42,719 nucleotides of DNA from Lentisphaerae bacterium GWF2_49_21 (GCA_001804805.1 MHBH01000004.1:1-42719); one strand, 5' to 3'. Positions 15,303 to 23,133 are shown, counted from the first letter of the stretch. Notes: a model not told the origin generated them from the letters alone. Program-made: numbers and translations.

Positions 15303-16160
15303 CCATCGCGAGAAAATAGACATCGGCAGCACTCGTTCTGAAGATTTCTCCTTCAAGGCAAGCTCCCCGACACTGACTGTTCCACCATGCGGTTTCATCG
15401 TGTCTTTCATTATGTTACCGAGCATTATCGAGGATGCTTCAAGATTGTACATGGTGAGGATGATGAACAACGGCTTGTCGGTCAAGGTCTGCCTGCACAG
15501 GTCCAGAAATTCGGAGATTGAATCTTCCGCCTTCCAAATTTCGCCGTCCGGACCGCGTCCGAACGACGGCGGATCCATCACGATTGCGTCGTATTTGCTG
15601 TTCCTGCGGATTTCGCGCTTTACGAATTTAACGGCATCGTCGATGATCCATCTGACAGGTGCAGTTTCCAGTTTTGAGAGTTCCTGGTTCCTCCTTGCCC
15701 ATGACACGGACGGTTTGGAGGCGTCCACGTGGGTCACTCCCGCACCGCATGATGCGGCTGCGAGAGTCGCAGCTCCGGTGTATCCGAAAAGATTGAGGAC
15801 TTTTATGTCCTTCCTGCCGGAATCAGCTATCTTCTTGGTCATCCAGTCCCAATGTGGCGACTGTTCGGGAAATATCCCTACATGCTTCGACATGTCGGTA
15901 AGCCGGGACTGGAAAGTGATTTTTCCGTATTTCATCAGCCATTCCCGGGAAGGATTGCGGTTGCCAATGATCCATCTGCCGGAATCGTCGTTGACAGCGT
16001 CGGCCTTCTGCCATTCGGATTCGGGGAGTGAGGGCTTCCACCACGCCTTCGGTTCGCTTCTTACCAATACATGGTTTCCAAAGCGTTCCAGCTTCCTGCG
16101 GTTCCCCGAATCAAGAAGCTCGTGCTCGGACCACTGCGATGTGAGAATTTCGATATTCAT
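15285..16160 (-). CDS. Class I SAM-dependent methyltransferase (RlmI-like, COG1092 type)
   Basis: About 291 residues. The N-terminal HELLDSGNRRKLERFG and SEPKAWW resemble the start of a subgroup of rRNA-methyltransferase-like proteins. The SAM-binding motif is VLNLFGYTGAATLAA, the acidic strand THVDASKPSV, and the catalytic-type motif MDPPSFGRGP. Members methylate 23S rRNA cytosine or uncharacterised substrates; the target here is unknown. I chose ATG 16160, where the family usually begins; an in-frame TTG at 16196 adds 12 residues of no family likeness. The SD is weak (AAAGAAAA). Confidence 0.8.
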   Translation of the reverse strand: MNIEILTSQWSEHELLDSGNRRKLERFGNHVLVRSEPKAWWKPSLPESEWQKADAVNDDSGRWIIGNRNPSREWLMKYGKITFQSRLTDMSKHVGIFPEQSPHWDWMTKKIADSGRKDIKVLNLFGYTGAATLAAASCGAGVTHVDASKPSVSWARRNQELSKLETAPVRWIIDDAVKFVKREIRRNSKYDAIVMDPPSFGRGPDGEIWKAEDSISEFLDLCRQTLTDKPLFIILTMYNLEASSIMLGNIMKDTMKPHGGTVSVGELALKEKSSERVLPMSIFSRWINFSS

Positions 16161-16251
16161 TTTTTCTTTTGCTTTGCAAAATAAAATAACTTTCAATTAT
16201 TGTATTGCTCTTTTCCTTTATTTCAAAATTAGATGGCTGATTTTTCAATTT
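16161..16251. other. Divergent promoter region of the methyltransferase and uxaC
   Basis: AT-rich stretch between the leftward methyltransferase gene and the structured uxaC leader. It should hold promoters for both directions, but I see no pair of -35/-10 boxes good enough to call. Confidence 0.4.
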
Positions 16252-16423
16252 ATAGCCCCTTTCAATCAATGGATAAGCAATCTAGTTGGAAAAGGATTTA
16301 AGATATTTTCCGTGGTTTATGACAAAAGAAGCGGGAAAGAAAGGGGCTATTTTTGTAAAAATCGTTTTCAGGTTATAATTTTACTCCCTGAAATATTGAA
16401 AATATTGAAGGGAGTAAAATTAT
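16252..16423 (+). promoter_or_regulatory. Structured uxaC leader, riboswitch-like, with SD-sequestering hairpin
   Basis: Domain 1 is closed by a perfect 12-bp stem, ATAGCCCCTTTC (16252-16263) with GAAAGGGGCTAT (16339-16350), followed by TTTT. It contains GGAAAA/TTTTCC (16288-16293, 16306-16311). Domain 2 is a perfect 15-bp stem, ATAATTTTACTCCCT (16375-16389) with AGGGAGTAAAATTAT (16409-16423), capped by AATATT-GAA-AATATT. Its 3' arm contains the SD (AGGGAG) and the first two bases of the uxaC AUG. When folded, translation should be blocked. The layout of aptamer-like part then expression platform is typical of translational riboswitches; no known class is recognised. Confidence 0.6.
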
Positions 16424-17786
16424 GTTCCTGGATGAAAATTATCTTCTCAAGGGGAAGACCGCCCGTGATCTCTACAAGCAGGTGATGGACCTTCCCATTG
16501 TCGATCCTCACAACCATGCGAATGTGAAGGAAATTGCCGACAATAAGAATTATCCCAATCCCTGGCAGCTTTTTGCCGCCACGGACCATTACGTCTGGGA
16601 AGTCCTCAGGAAAAGAAAGATCGAGGAGAGATTCCTTACCGGCGATGCCATGCCGAAGCAGAAGTGGCTGAGAATGGCGGCTGTCTTTCCGGAACTGGCA
16701 GGTAATCCCGTCTACGAATGGATACACCTTGATCTTAAACGATATCTCGGGATCGACGAGATCCTTGGCCCCACCACCGGCCTTATAATCTGGGAGAAGG
16801 CGTCCGAAGTGCTCGCAAGAAGCGATAAGAAGCCACAGGCGCTTCTCAAGGAAATCGGTGTTGAAGTCATGTGCTCCACCGATGATCCGGTCGATATGCT
16901 TGAAGAACACAAGGCTGTTAACAAATCCATGGGGCAGACCGTCCTCCGCCCGACATGGCGTCCGGACAAGGCAATGAACATCTTCTCGCCCAACTGGAAG
17001 CCCTACATTGGAAGGCTTGAAAATAGATTCAATATGAGAATAAAATCCGTCAAGGATCTCGTGACAGCCCTCCGCCTTTCGCACCATTATTTCGCGGAGA
17101 ACGGCTGCAAGGCCAGCGATCATGGTGTCGAGATCCCTTACGCAGGCGATGCCAAGCTCGGGGATGCCGAAAAAGTCTTCAAGATCGCAATGTCGGGTAA
17201 GAGACCGACATGCGAGGAATGTGGCGTCTTCATGAGCTATATCATAGGGGAAATGGCGGAAATGGACTCCGAAAAAGGCTGGGTGTTCCAGATGCATATC
17301 GGAGCAGTCCGCGATGTCCGCAGATCACTCTTCGACGGCATCGGACCGGATTCCGGCGGCGATGTTTCAAACCATCATCTCGACATCCTTTCTCCTCTTA
17401 GGAAATTCCTCAACCGTTTCGACAACAGGCTCAAGGTCGCCCTCTACTGCCTTGAACCGGGGCATCAGCCCACCCTCGCGACGGTTTCCAGGGCGTTCGG
17501 CGCGAATGTGAACCTCGGTTCCGCCTGGTGGCTTTGCGATACGCCAATTGGAATGAGACGCCAGCTCGAATACATCGGAAGCGTCGACCTCTTTGCGAAT
17601 TTCGCAGGAATGGTCTCGGATTCCAGGAAGCTCCTGTCATACGGTTCCAGGTTCGAAATGTTCAGGAGGATCTTCTGCGATGTCATAGGCGAAATGGTCG
17701 ACTACGGACAGATTCCGGCTCCAGTAGCCGCAAAAATCGCTGAAAGAGTATGTTACTCCGGCCCGAAGGAGTTTTATAACTTATAA
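16422..17786 (+). CDS. uxaC: Uronate isomerase (glucuronate/galacturonate isomerase)
   Basis: UxaC interconverts D-glucuronate and D-fructuronate, or D-galacturonate and D-tagaturonate, the first step of hexuronate breakdown in the cytoplasm. The 454-residue length is close to the family norm. Amidohydrolase-fold metal motifs are seen: VDPHNHAN (HxH, residues 30 and 32), MCSTDDPVD, FQMHIGAVRD and WWLCDTPIGM, ending with GMVSDSRKLLSYGSRFEMFRR. The SD AGGGAG has 7-bp spacing but lies in a long hairpin. A hairpin also overlaps the stop codon. A uronate-dehydrogenase-like gene occurs at 40796; no uxuA, uxuB or transporter is nearby. Confidence 0.92.
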   Translation: MFLDENYLLKGKTARDLYKQVMDLPIVDPHNHANVKEIADNKNYPNPWQLFAATDHYVWEVLRKRKIEERFLTGDAMPKQKWLRMAAVFPELAGNPVYEWIHLDLKRYLGIDEILGPTTGLIIWEKASEVLARSDKKPQALLKEIGVEVMCSTDDPVDMLEEHKAVNKSMGQTVLRPTWRPDKAMNIFSPNWKPYIGRLENRFNMRIKSVKDLVTALRLSHHYFAENGCKASDHGVEIPYAGDAKLGDAEKVFKIAMSGKRPTCEECGVFMSYIIGEMAEMDSEKGWVFQMHIGAVRDVRRSLFDGIGPDSGGDVSNHHLDILSPLRKFLNRFDNRLKVALYCLEPGHQPTLATVSRAFGANVNLGSAWWLCDTPIGMRRQLEYIGSVDLFANFAGMVSDSRKLLSYGSRFEMFRRIFCDVIGEMVDYGQIPAPVAAKIAERVCYSGPKEFYNL

Positions 17787-17807
17787 TTTTGTCTGGGACA
17801 AAATTAT
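17783..17807. terminator. Hairpin overlapping the uxaC stop codon
   Basis: ATAATTTTGTC and GACAAAATTAT form a perfect 11-bp stem with a TGG loop; the TAA stop lies in the 5' arm. Its outer sequence (ATAATTTT/AAAATTAT) equals that of the hairpin at the uxaC start codon. Confidence 0.6.
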
Positions 17808-17845
17808 GAATTTGAAGAGATTCTTTTGAACTTATTTCACAGAAT

Positions 17846-17884
17846 CAATTGTTAAGTTTTTGCGCAGCAAAAAATTAACAATTG
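17846..17884. terminator. Long AT-rich hairpin between uxaC and uvrC
   Basis: CAATTGTTAAGTTTTTGC (17846-17863) pairs with GCAAAAAATTAACAATTG (17867-17884) over 18 positions with one mismatch and a GCA loop. It may be a second terminator or a palindromic repeat. Confidence 0.5.
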
Positions 17885-17890
17885 GCTGCT

Positions 17891-17950
17891 TTTCGTGTAA
17901 TTCGTGTGTTTCGTGGTTAAATATTCTGTGTCTTCTGTGTGTTCTGTGGT
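17891..17950 (+). repeat. TTCGTGTG/TTCTGTGTG stutter ending at the uvrC start
   Basis: Three TTCGTG units with a 9-bp period are followed by three TTCTGTG units with a 9-bp period, ending 6 bp before the uvrC ATG. A GTG inside this array (17939) is in frame with uvrC but is probably not used. Such short-period phrases recur in other gaps of the window. Confidence 0.6.
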
Positions 17951-17956
17951 AAAAAA

Positions 17957-19408
17957 ATGAATTTAAAACTTTCATTCAATCCGGGAGATATTCCCCAGAA
18001 GCCCGGAGTCTACATTTTCCGGGACCGTTTCGGGGACGTCATCTACGTCGGAAAAGCTGCCAATCTGCGGAAAAGGCTTTCGCAGTATTTCCAGAGGTCG
18101 CGCTCAAGGCTTGCCGATCCGAAGCTCCGATCCCTGATAAACTCCATTGATTCATGGGAGATCTCTCCTGTAAAGAATGAATCCGAGTCCCTGATCCTCG
18201 AATCACGCCTCATCAAGGAGTATGCACCGAAATACAATGTCCTTCTACGTGACGACAAAAGATTTTTCCTTATCAAGATAGATTTGAACGAACAATATCC
18301 GAGATTGAAGCTTGCACGGCTGAGGAAGAATGACGGCGCCCGCTATTTTGGCCCTTTCCCGAAGGGGGACGTAAGAGGAACTGCGGATTTCCTGACAAGA
18401 TATTTCGGCTTGCGCACCTGCCGTGCCGATGTTCCAGACGAAATAGACTTTCGGCACTGCATGTCCAGCAGGATCAGGGACTGTTGCGCTCCGTGCAACG
18501 GGAAAGTCACGAAGGAAGGATACATGGAAAGAGTCTCTACTCTCATGAAGGTCCTTGAAGGCGATAGCGAGCAAGTCGTCTGCGAACTTCGCAGCAGGAT
18601 GGAGAAGGCAGCTGCAGGGAAACAATATGAAACCGCAGCCAAATGGCGCGACATGCTCACGAACATCGAGGAAATATTCGGAGAGAAGAAACGTAATTTC
18701 CGGTTTGCCTCCATTCCCTCTGAGTCAGGCGGGGAATCAGTCAAAGACCTGCAGACCGCCCTCGGGATCGACAGGGAGCCGAAAATGATAGAGGCTTTTG
18801 ACATTTCGAATATCTCCGGACAGTTCGCAGTTGCTAGCATGGTATGTTTCCGTGACGGCAGGCCCGACCGGAATTCCTACCGCAGGTTCAGGATCAGGGA
18901 GGTTCATCAGATTGACGACTTTGCGATGATGGACGAAGTTGTCAGGAGGCATTATTCGAGAAAGCTGTCCGAGGGCAGGGCTGATACGGATCTGATAATC
19001 GTAGATGGTGGAAAAGGCCAGCTCAATGCGGCCTTGTCGGCTCTTATTTCAATCAAATATCCGCCGATGCCGATTCTCGGCCTTGCGAAACGCAACGAAG
19101 AGGTTTTCCTTCCAGGAAAACCTGAGCCAATAGTATTGGAACGAACCAGACCCGCTTTAAAGCTGCTGCAGGCGGTACGTGATGAGGCGCACCGCTTTGC
19201 GATCTCGTATCACCGTGAACTACGTGAGAAGCGCATCGAGGAATCGATACTCGATGAAATTGAAGGCATTGGAGATAACAGGAAGATGCAGATTTTGAAT
19301 GAATTCGGATCAATTGAAAGCTTGAAGAAGGCCAGTCCGGAGCAGATTGCCGAACGCATCCCTGGAATCGGGCTCAAACTGGCGGAAATGATAAAGGAAA
19401 AGATTTGA
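17957..19408 (+). CDS. uvrC: UvrABC excinuclease subunit C, short form
   Basis: UvrC makes both incisions in nucleotide excision repair. The order is normal: GIY-YIG nuclease (PGVYIFRDRFGDVIYVGKA, about residues 15-95), a Cys-containing region (FRHCM, CCAPC), a UVR motif near residue 225 (AAGKQYETAAKWRDML), the RNase H-like nuclease (IEAFDISNISG, LIIVDGGKGQLNAA) and C-terminal helix-hairpin-helix motifs (IEGIGDNRK, IPGIGLKLAE). At about 483 residues it is shorter than the usual 600; the missing part is the stretch between the UVR motif and the RNase H domain. ATG 17957 is chosen over GTG 17939, which lies in a repeat. There is no strong SD. Confidence 0.92.
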   Translation: MNLKLSFNPGDIPQKPGVYIFRDRFGDVIYVGKAANLRKRLSQYFQRSRSRLADPKLRSLINSIDSWEISPVKNESESLILESRLIKEYAPKYNVLLRDDKRFFLIKIDLNEQYPRLKLARLRKNDGARYFGPFPKGDVRGTADFLTRYFGLRTCRADVPDEIDFRHCMSSRIRDCCAPCNGKVTKEGYMERVSTLMKVLEGDSEQVVCELRSRMEKAAAGKQYETAAKWRDMLTNIEEIFGEKKRNFRFASIPSESGGESVKDLQTALGIDREPKMIEAFDISNISGQFAVASMVCFRDGRPDRNSYRRFRIREVHQIDDFAMMDEVVRRHYSRKLSEGRADTDLIIVDGGKGQLNAALSALISIKYPPMPILGLAKRNEEVFLPGKPEPIVLERTRPALKLLQAVRDEAHRFAISYHRELREKRIEESILDEIEGIGDNRKMQILNEFGSIESLKKASPEQIAERIPGIGLKLAEMIKEKI

Positions 19409-19488
19409 TAAGAACGCACAAACACGGGCTACTGCGAACAAGGATAATTTATTCCTTTGCATTTACCATGGATTTTCTGTATTACAAT

Positions 19489-19511
19489 ATAATCCTCCGC
19501 CGGAGGATTAT
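19489..19511. terminator. Bidirectional hairpin between uvrC and the PIN toxin gene
   Basis: ATAATCCTCCG and CGGAGGATTAT form a perfect 11-bp inverted repeat with a single central base. It overlaps the stop codon of the leftward PIN gene and lies 80 bp after uvrC. Confidence 0.6.
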
Positions 19512-19909
19512 GGGGATATGATTTTCAGTTTTGGGAAATATTCCCCGTATCTTCCGGTGTCGCGTGTAAGCAGGGTCATGTTCCTGACGGATGCATGGGC
19601 ACCTATGAAGAAGTCGGGCAGGGGAGATCTTCTGGCTCCGCCTCTTTTCCTGTATTTCAGGAAGCATTTTCCGGCAAGAAAAGCAGCTTCCCATGGGATA
19701 TGCTCCCTTAAAAAGAAGGTGCCGGAAATAACCTCGTCAAGTTCCTCAATCCTTTCAAAACTTATAGAGACTTCCGAATAGATGAGAGGATTTATGAAAA
19801 AACGGCAATTTGAAGAGAATTCCGAAAGTTTACTGGATGACCAGCCATACCAGATATGATCCTCGGTGACAATATCAAGTATCACATTGCTGTCGACAAG
19901 AATATCCAA
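19508..19909 (-). CDS. PIN-domain ribonuclease toxin (VapC-like)
   Basis: The 133-residue protein has PIN-domain acidic residues: ILVDSNVILD at the start, a Glu in YSEVS near residue 47, an Asp in SPLPDFFIGAHA near 98 and LLTRDTGRY near 115. PIN toxins cleave RNA, often initiator tRNA or 23S rRNA, and are neutralised by the antitoxin encoded next to them. Start: TTG 19909, one base after the antitoxin stop codon, so translation is probably coupled and weak. A type II toxin-antitoxin operon is the clear reading. The insertion between uvrC and lepB suggests an accessory locus. Confidence 0.85.
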   Translation of the reverse strand: MDILVDSNVILDIVTEDHIWYGWSSSKLSEFSSNCRFFINPLIYSEVSISFERIEELDEVISGTFFLREHIPWEAAFLAGKCFLKYRKRGGARRSPLPDFFIGAHASVRNMTLLTRDTGRYGEYFPKLKIISP

Positions 19910-19910
19910 G

Positions 19911-20156
19911 TCAGTTACCTCTGGTCAGAGCCATGATTTCATCCGTCGAAAGATTGGAAGTAGCCCGGCCTTTCATATTTTCTATGATTTGCATGGCCAT
20001 TGTTGTCTTCCCAGTTTTGCCGTGGCGCCTTACAGGCGAAAGCCTGGCAATAGGCTTCCCGTTTCGACAAATAGTAACTTGTTCCCCAGTCCGTTCCACT
20101 TTCATAAGAAGTGCCGACAAGTTTGTCTTGGCGCTGTGGGTGTTTACGTTTATCAT
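19911..20156 (-). CDS. Phd/YefM-type antitoxin
   Basis: The 81-residue protein starts MINVNTHSAKTNLSALL and continues GEQVTICRNGKPIARLSP, the standard N-terminal DNA-binding domain of Phd/YefM antitoxins. The C-terminal tail (about 55-81) should wrap the PIN toxin. AGGAG 7 bp upstream of the ATG gives it a stronger start than the toxin, as expected. Phd-family proteins repress their own operon with the toxin as co-repressor. Confidence 0.88.
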   Translation of the reverse strand: MINVNTHSAKTNLSALLMKVERTGEQVTICRNGKPIARLSPVRRHGKTGKTTMAMQIIENMKGRATSNLSTDEIMALTRGN

Positions 20157-20177
20157 TTTAAATCTCCTGTTTGGTGT

Positions 20178-20206
20178 AAGTTAGCTTAGTTTACTTATGA
20201 GTTCAA
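20178..20206 (-). promoter_or_regulatory. Possible promoter of the toxin-antitoxin operon
   Basis: On the minus strand TTGAAC (20206-20201) and TAACTT (20183-20178) are separated by exactly 17 bp. The -10 matches poorly. The predicted transcript starts about 15 bp before the antitoxin ATG. Confidence 0.3.
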
Positions 20207-20271
20207 ATCGTGCACTAAAGAAATATGTCGAATTGCTTCAAAAATCGGACATATGGAATAGATTATAAAGA

Positions 20272-20300
20272 TTTGCGCCTCTGAGCCTTTGCGTTAGAAA
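20272..20300 (+). repeat. TTTGCGCCTCTGAGCCTTTGCG stutter before lepB
   Basis: Short units TTTGCGCC, TCTGAGCC and TTTGCGTT with a period of about 8-9 lie about 20 bp before the lepB ATG. This is the same style of short-period leader phrase as at 17891-17950. Confidence 0.45.
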
Positions 20301-20319
20301 GACATATTCTAGGAAATCC

Positions 20320-20817
20320 ATGGAAGACAGCCATCTTAAAAATTTCTTTTTCCCGAAGATGACACCGAAGTTCCTTATCAGGCTCGGTGTTGTCGCCATC
20401 CTTGCATATCTGATTTTCGGATATATCTGCCTTCCGATGCGGATAGTTGGAATCAGCATGGAGCCGACATACCACGATGGAGGCGTGAATTTCTGCTGGA
20501 CCCCCACATACTGGTTTTCAAAGCCTAAACGCGGAGATGTGGTGATGGTCAGGTTCGCCGGGAACAAGGTCATGTTCTTGAAGCGGGTTGTTGCTTTCGA
20601 GGATGAGACGGTTGAATTCAAGGATGGAAAGCTTATTGTCAATGGCAAGGAACAGGATGAACCTTATGTGAGGTTTGAATGCGAGTGGAACCTTCCAGCT
20701 CGAAAAGTTGAAAAGGGAAATGTATATGTTATCGGCGACAAGCGCGACATGCACATCGACAACCATCAGTTCGGGCAGGCCCCGCTTAAAAGAGTGGTTG
20801 GAACACCATTGTGGTGA
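20320..20817 (+). CDS. lepB: Signal peptidase I
   Basis: This 165-residue inner-membrane serine protease removes signal peptides from exported proteins. It has a single N-terminal helix (about residues 18-38) and the SPase I boxes: GISMEPT with nucleophile Ser46, KRGDVV, the general-base Lys88 in MFLKRVVA, and GDKRDMHIDNHQFG. The protein is shorter than many Gram-negative LepB enzymes (E. coli has about 324 residues); it resembles a minimal SPase I. AGGAAA lies just before the ATG. Many proteins in this window carry signal peptides that would be its substrates. Confidence 0.88.
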   Translation: MEDSHLKNFFFPKMTPKFLIRLGVVAILAYLIFGYICLPMRIVGISMEPTYHDGGVNFCWTPTYWFSKPKRGDVVMVRFAGNKVMFLKRVVAFEDETVEFKDGKLIVNGKEQDEPYVRFECEWNLPARKVEKGNVYVIGDKRDMHIDNHQFGQAPLKRVVGTPLW

Positions 20818-20881
20818 TGGGATACGATTTGATCGCATAGGAAATTGTATTTTCTTCGAATCTTTATGATTGCGAAGCAAT

Positions 20882-20959
20882 CTTTGGAGTGCGAAACCCC
20901 TGTTTCGCTTTGGATTGTGAATTAATTAAAAAGCGGCACAGGGGTGCCGCAGTCCAAAG
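20882..20959. repeat. Inverted pair of palindromic repeats with complementary loops
   Basis: Unit 1 has the hairpin CGAAAC-CCCT-GTTTCG (20892-20907) and starts CTTTGGAGTGCG. Unit 2 is its inverted relative, GCGGCAC-AGGG-GTGCCGC (20933-20950), ending CGCAGTCCAAAG. The outer ends pair over 12 bp with one mismatch. ACCCCTGT (20896-20903) is fully complementary to ACAGGGGT (20938-20945), so loop-loop pairing is possible. Confidence 0.6.
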
Positions 20960-21014
20960 TCAGTCCAAAGCGCCTGACAAAATACAAGCATCGGAGAAGC
21001 TGGCTAAATTCAAT

Positions 21015-21512
21015 ATGAAGATTAAAATTATAATAGTAGTTGTTCTCCTTGCGGTTGGCGCCGTGATCGCATCTCTTTATCTGTTTCCCAGCGAGAAGGC
21101 GAAGATAAAGAAGCAGTTTGATTACCTTTCCAGCCTTGTTTCAAAGGAAAAAGGAGAGTCGGCAATCGTAATGGGATACAGGGTTACTGCCATAGGAGGT
21201 CTTTTTGCCGAGAAGTGTTCCTTCGAGTTCCCTCAGAACGAAATGGAGGGGGAATATTCTCCTGAGGAAATAACGGCCCATACGACCAGGGGCAGGGCGA
21301 TGTTCGCCAAAATAAACCTCAAGTTCTACGACATAAATCCTGAGATCCAGAACGATGACGCAGTAGTCGACACCACTGTCAGATTCTATGGTGAAGCCAT
21401 CCATTCCAATAAGGCACACGAGGAAACGCGCGAGATCCAGTGCAAGCTCAAGAAGATCGACGGCAAATGGAAGTTCAGTAATTTCAAGGTCGTGGAAGTC
21501 TTAAAAAAGTAG
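21015..21512 (+). CDS. Small membrane-anchored hypothetical protein
   Basis: About 165 residues: MKIKIIIVVVLLAVGAVIAS is a membrane anchor or signal sequence, followed by a soluble alpha/beta domain rich in charged residues with the end KKIDGKWKFSNFKVVEV. That ending resembles SnoaL/NTF2-like or lumazine-binding-like small domains, but I cannot assign a family. An open frame extends upstream to 20889 but crosses the palindromic repeat pair, so ATG 21015 is the better start. No good SD is seen (GGAG is 19 bp away). It follows lepB by about 200 bp and could be exported. Confidence 0.6.
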   Translation: MKIKIIIVVVLLAVGAVIASLYLFPSEKAKIKKQFDYLSSLVSKEKGESAIVMGYRVTAIGGLFAEKCSFEFPQNEMEGEYSPEEITAHTTRGRAMFAKINLKFYDINPEIQNDDAVVDTTVRFYGEAIHSNKAHEETREIQCKLKKIDGKWKFSNFKVVEVLKK

Positions 21513-21576
21513 GGCGGTTTTCCTGCCCCGTCGAATGACTGGGGTAAACCGCCAACTGTCGGGATTAATCCCGACA
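21513..21576. repeat. Two palindromic repeats after the anchored protein gene
   Basis: GGCGGTTT (21513-21520) pairs with AAACCGCC (21546-21553), enclosing CCCC/GGGG. Then TGTCGGGATTAATCCCGACA (21557-21576) is a perfect 20-bp palindrome. The second unit recurs with base changes at 41639-41658. It encodes the last residues (CRD) and stop of the leftward deacylase gene. Confidence 0.65.
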
Positions 21577-23133
21577 TACTAAATACCTTCCGCCACGTTC
21601 CCCTGTCATAACTCCTTCATCGTAGGAAAGCACGCCGTTCACCCATACTTTCATTATCCCCTTTGAAAGCTTATGGGGTTCTGCGAAATCCGCAGTGTCT
21701 TCAAGCTTGTCGGGGTCGAAAAGGACGAGATCCGCTGCGTGATCCAAAACAATTCTTCCCCGGTCGTGCAGATTGTATATGTCAGCGGGAAGCGAAGTGA
21801 CTTTCCTTATGGCTTTTTCAAGGCTCATGCCCTTTCTCACGATGTTTATGAATCTTGGGAAAGAGCCGAAGCCTCTCGGATGACTTCTGCCTATGGAATA
21901 ATCAAGGGGGCGCGCTGTTTCATCGGAACCGCAGGAGACATAATCCTGCTGCAGGATCCTTATCATATTGTCCTCTGACATTCCGGACGAGGCGGCAGTT
22001 GCCCCGGCGGTGTCATCCTTTAGAATTGACGCGCAGATGTCCCAGGGATTCATTTCGGACATGGATGCGAACTCCGCAAAAGTCTTTCCGAATCCCTTTT
22101 CTGCGAACTTCGCAGTTGTGCTTATGATCCTGAGCGTCTTCCATCTTTCTTCAGGCATTCGCCTGAGGGCTTCCGTAAATTCTGCGAACTTCGCAGGATC
22201 CTGAATATGTTCATGGAGTTTTATGTCATCCATCCTGTCATAGGGCTCTGGCAGGTAGGAACTGAGCTGAGTCATCGATTCCGTATATGGATATCTGTCC
22301 GCGGTGAGATGGATGCCGTTATGATGGGCCTGCGAAATCCGCTGGAAGACGGCATCAATTTTGTGCCAGTTTTCCCTGCCTGCCGTCTTAAGATGGCTTA
22401 TGTGGAGTTTCTTCTGTCCGGATTTCATGACTGCGTCCAATGCCTCGTCAATCGATTCGACAAGGAGAGATGCTTCGCTGCGGAGATGGGTCGTGTAGGG
22501 CTTGTTAGACCGGGAGAGCTCTTCGAGAAGAAGGACGATTTCCCTTTTCTCGGAAAATTTCCCTGGAATATAGAAAAAGCCGGAGGACAGTCCGGCTGCC
22601 CCGTTGCATATGGACATTCCGAGAAGTGTTTTCATGGTGTTGAGCTGGCTTAAAGACGGTTTAAGATCTCCATATCCCATGACAGCTGCGCGGAGGGTGT
22701 TGTGTCCGCACAGCGAGCTCATGTTTATTGCAGGCTGTACTTTATCGATCAGCACGGAATAGTCATCGGCATCGTTCCAGCTTATCTTGACATCGTACTG
22801 CTTGTAGAGGTCCTGAAGATGCTCGCGGTTGTGTCTTGTCACCGGAAAGACTGAAAGGCCGCAGTTTCCTGAAATCTCGGTTGTGACACCCTGTGATACC
22901 TTGCCGGTTGACTCAGGCGCGGCGATTACGGAAACGTCCGAATGCCCATGTGAGTCGATGAAGCCGGGAGAAAGCACGAGGCCCTTTGCATCAATGGCAT
23001 TGATTCCAGTTGACGGCAGGTTTTTCCCGATGGCGGTGATTTTCCCTTTTCCGACCGCCACGTCGCCGACGGTTCCGGCCCTGCCGGATCCGTCGATGAT
23101 AAGTGCATCCCTTATGATAAAGTCTTTATCCAT
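21565..23133 (-). CDS. N-acyl-D-amino-acid deacylase (D-aminoacylase family)
   Basis: This 522-residue amidohydrolase-superfamily protein most likely removes acyl groups from N-acyl-D-amino acids. Visible motifs: FIDSHGHSDVSV (metal HxH), EISGNCGLS with the metal-bridging Cys, GLSSGFFYIPG, THLRSEAS, HISHLKTAG and CGSDETARP with the catalytic Asp. Length fits the family (about 480-530). It lies back-to-back with nagB, which suggests salvage of cell-wall or amino-sugar material (inference). No SD precedes the ATG. The gene contains four TGCGAANNYCGCA motifs, mostly coding AKFAE-like peptides, and its last codons lie in a palindromic repeat. Confidence 0.85.
   Translation of the reverse strand: MDKDFIIRDALIIDGSGRAGTVGDVAVGKGKITAIGKNLPSTGINAIDAKGLVLSPGFIDSHGHSDVSVIAAPESTGKVSQGVTTEISGNCGLSVFPVTRHNREHLQDLYKQYDVKISWNDADDYSVLIDKVQPAINMSSLCGHNTLRAAVMGYGDLKPSLSQLNTMKTLLGMSICNGAAGLSSGFFYIPGKFSEKREIVLLLEELSRSNKPYTTHLRSEASLLVESIDEALDAVMKSGQKKLHISHLKTAGRENWHKIDAVFQRISQAHHNGIHLTADRYPYTESMTQLSSYLPEPYDRMDDIKLHEHIQDPAKFAEFTEALRRMPEERWKTLRIISTTAKFAEKGFGKTFAEFASMSEMNPWDICASILKDDTAGATAASSGMSEDNMIRILQQDYVSCGSDETARPLDYSIGRSHPRGFGSFPRFINIVRKGMSLEKAIRKVTSLPADIYNLHDRGRIVLDHAADLVLFDPDKLEDTADFAEPHKLSKGIMKVWVNGVLSYDEGVMTGERGGRYLVCRD

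Noticed and set aside
20889-21014. N-terminal extension of the small anchored protein
   Set aside because: It lies in a palindromic repeat pair, and the membrane anchor follows ATG 21015 directly.
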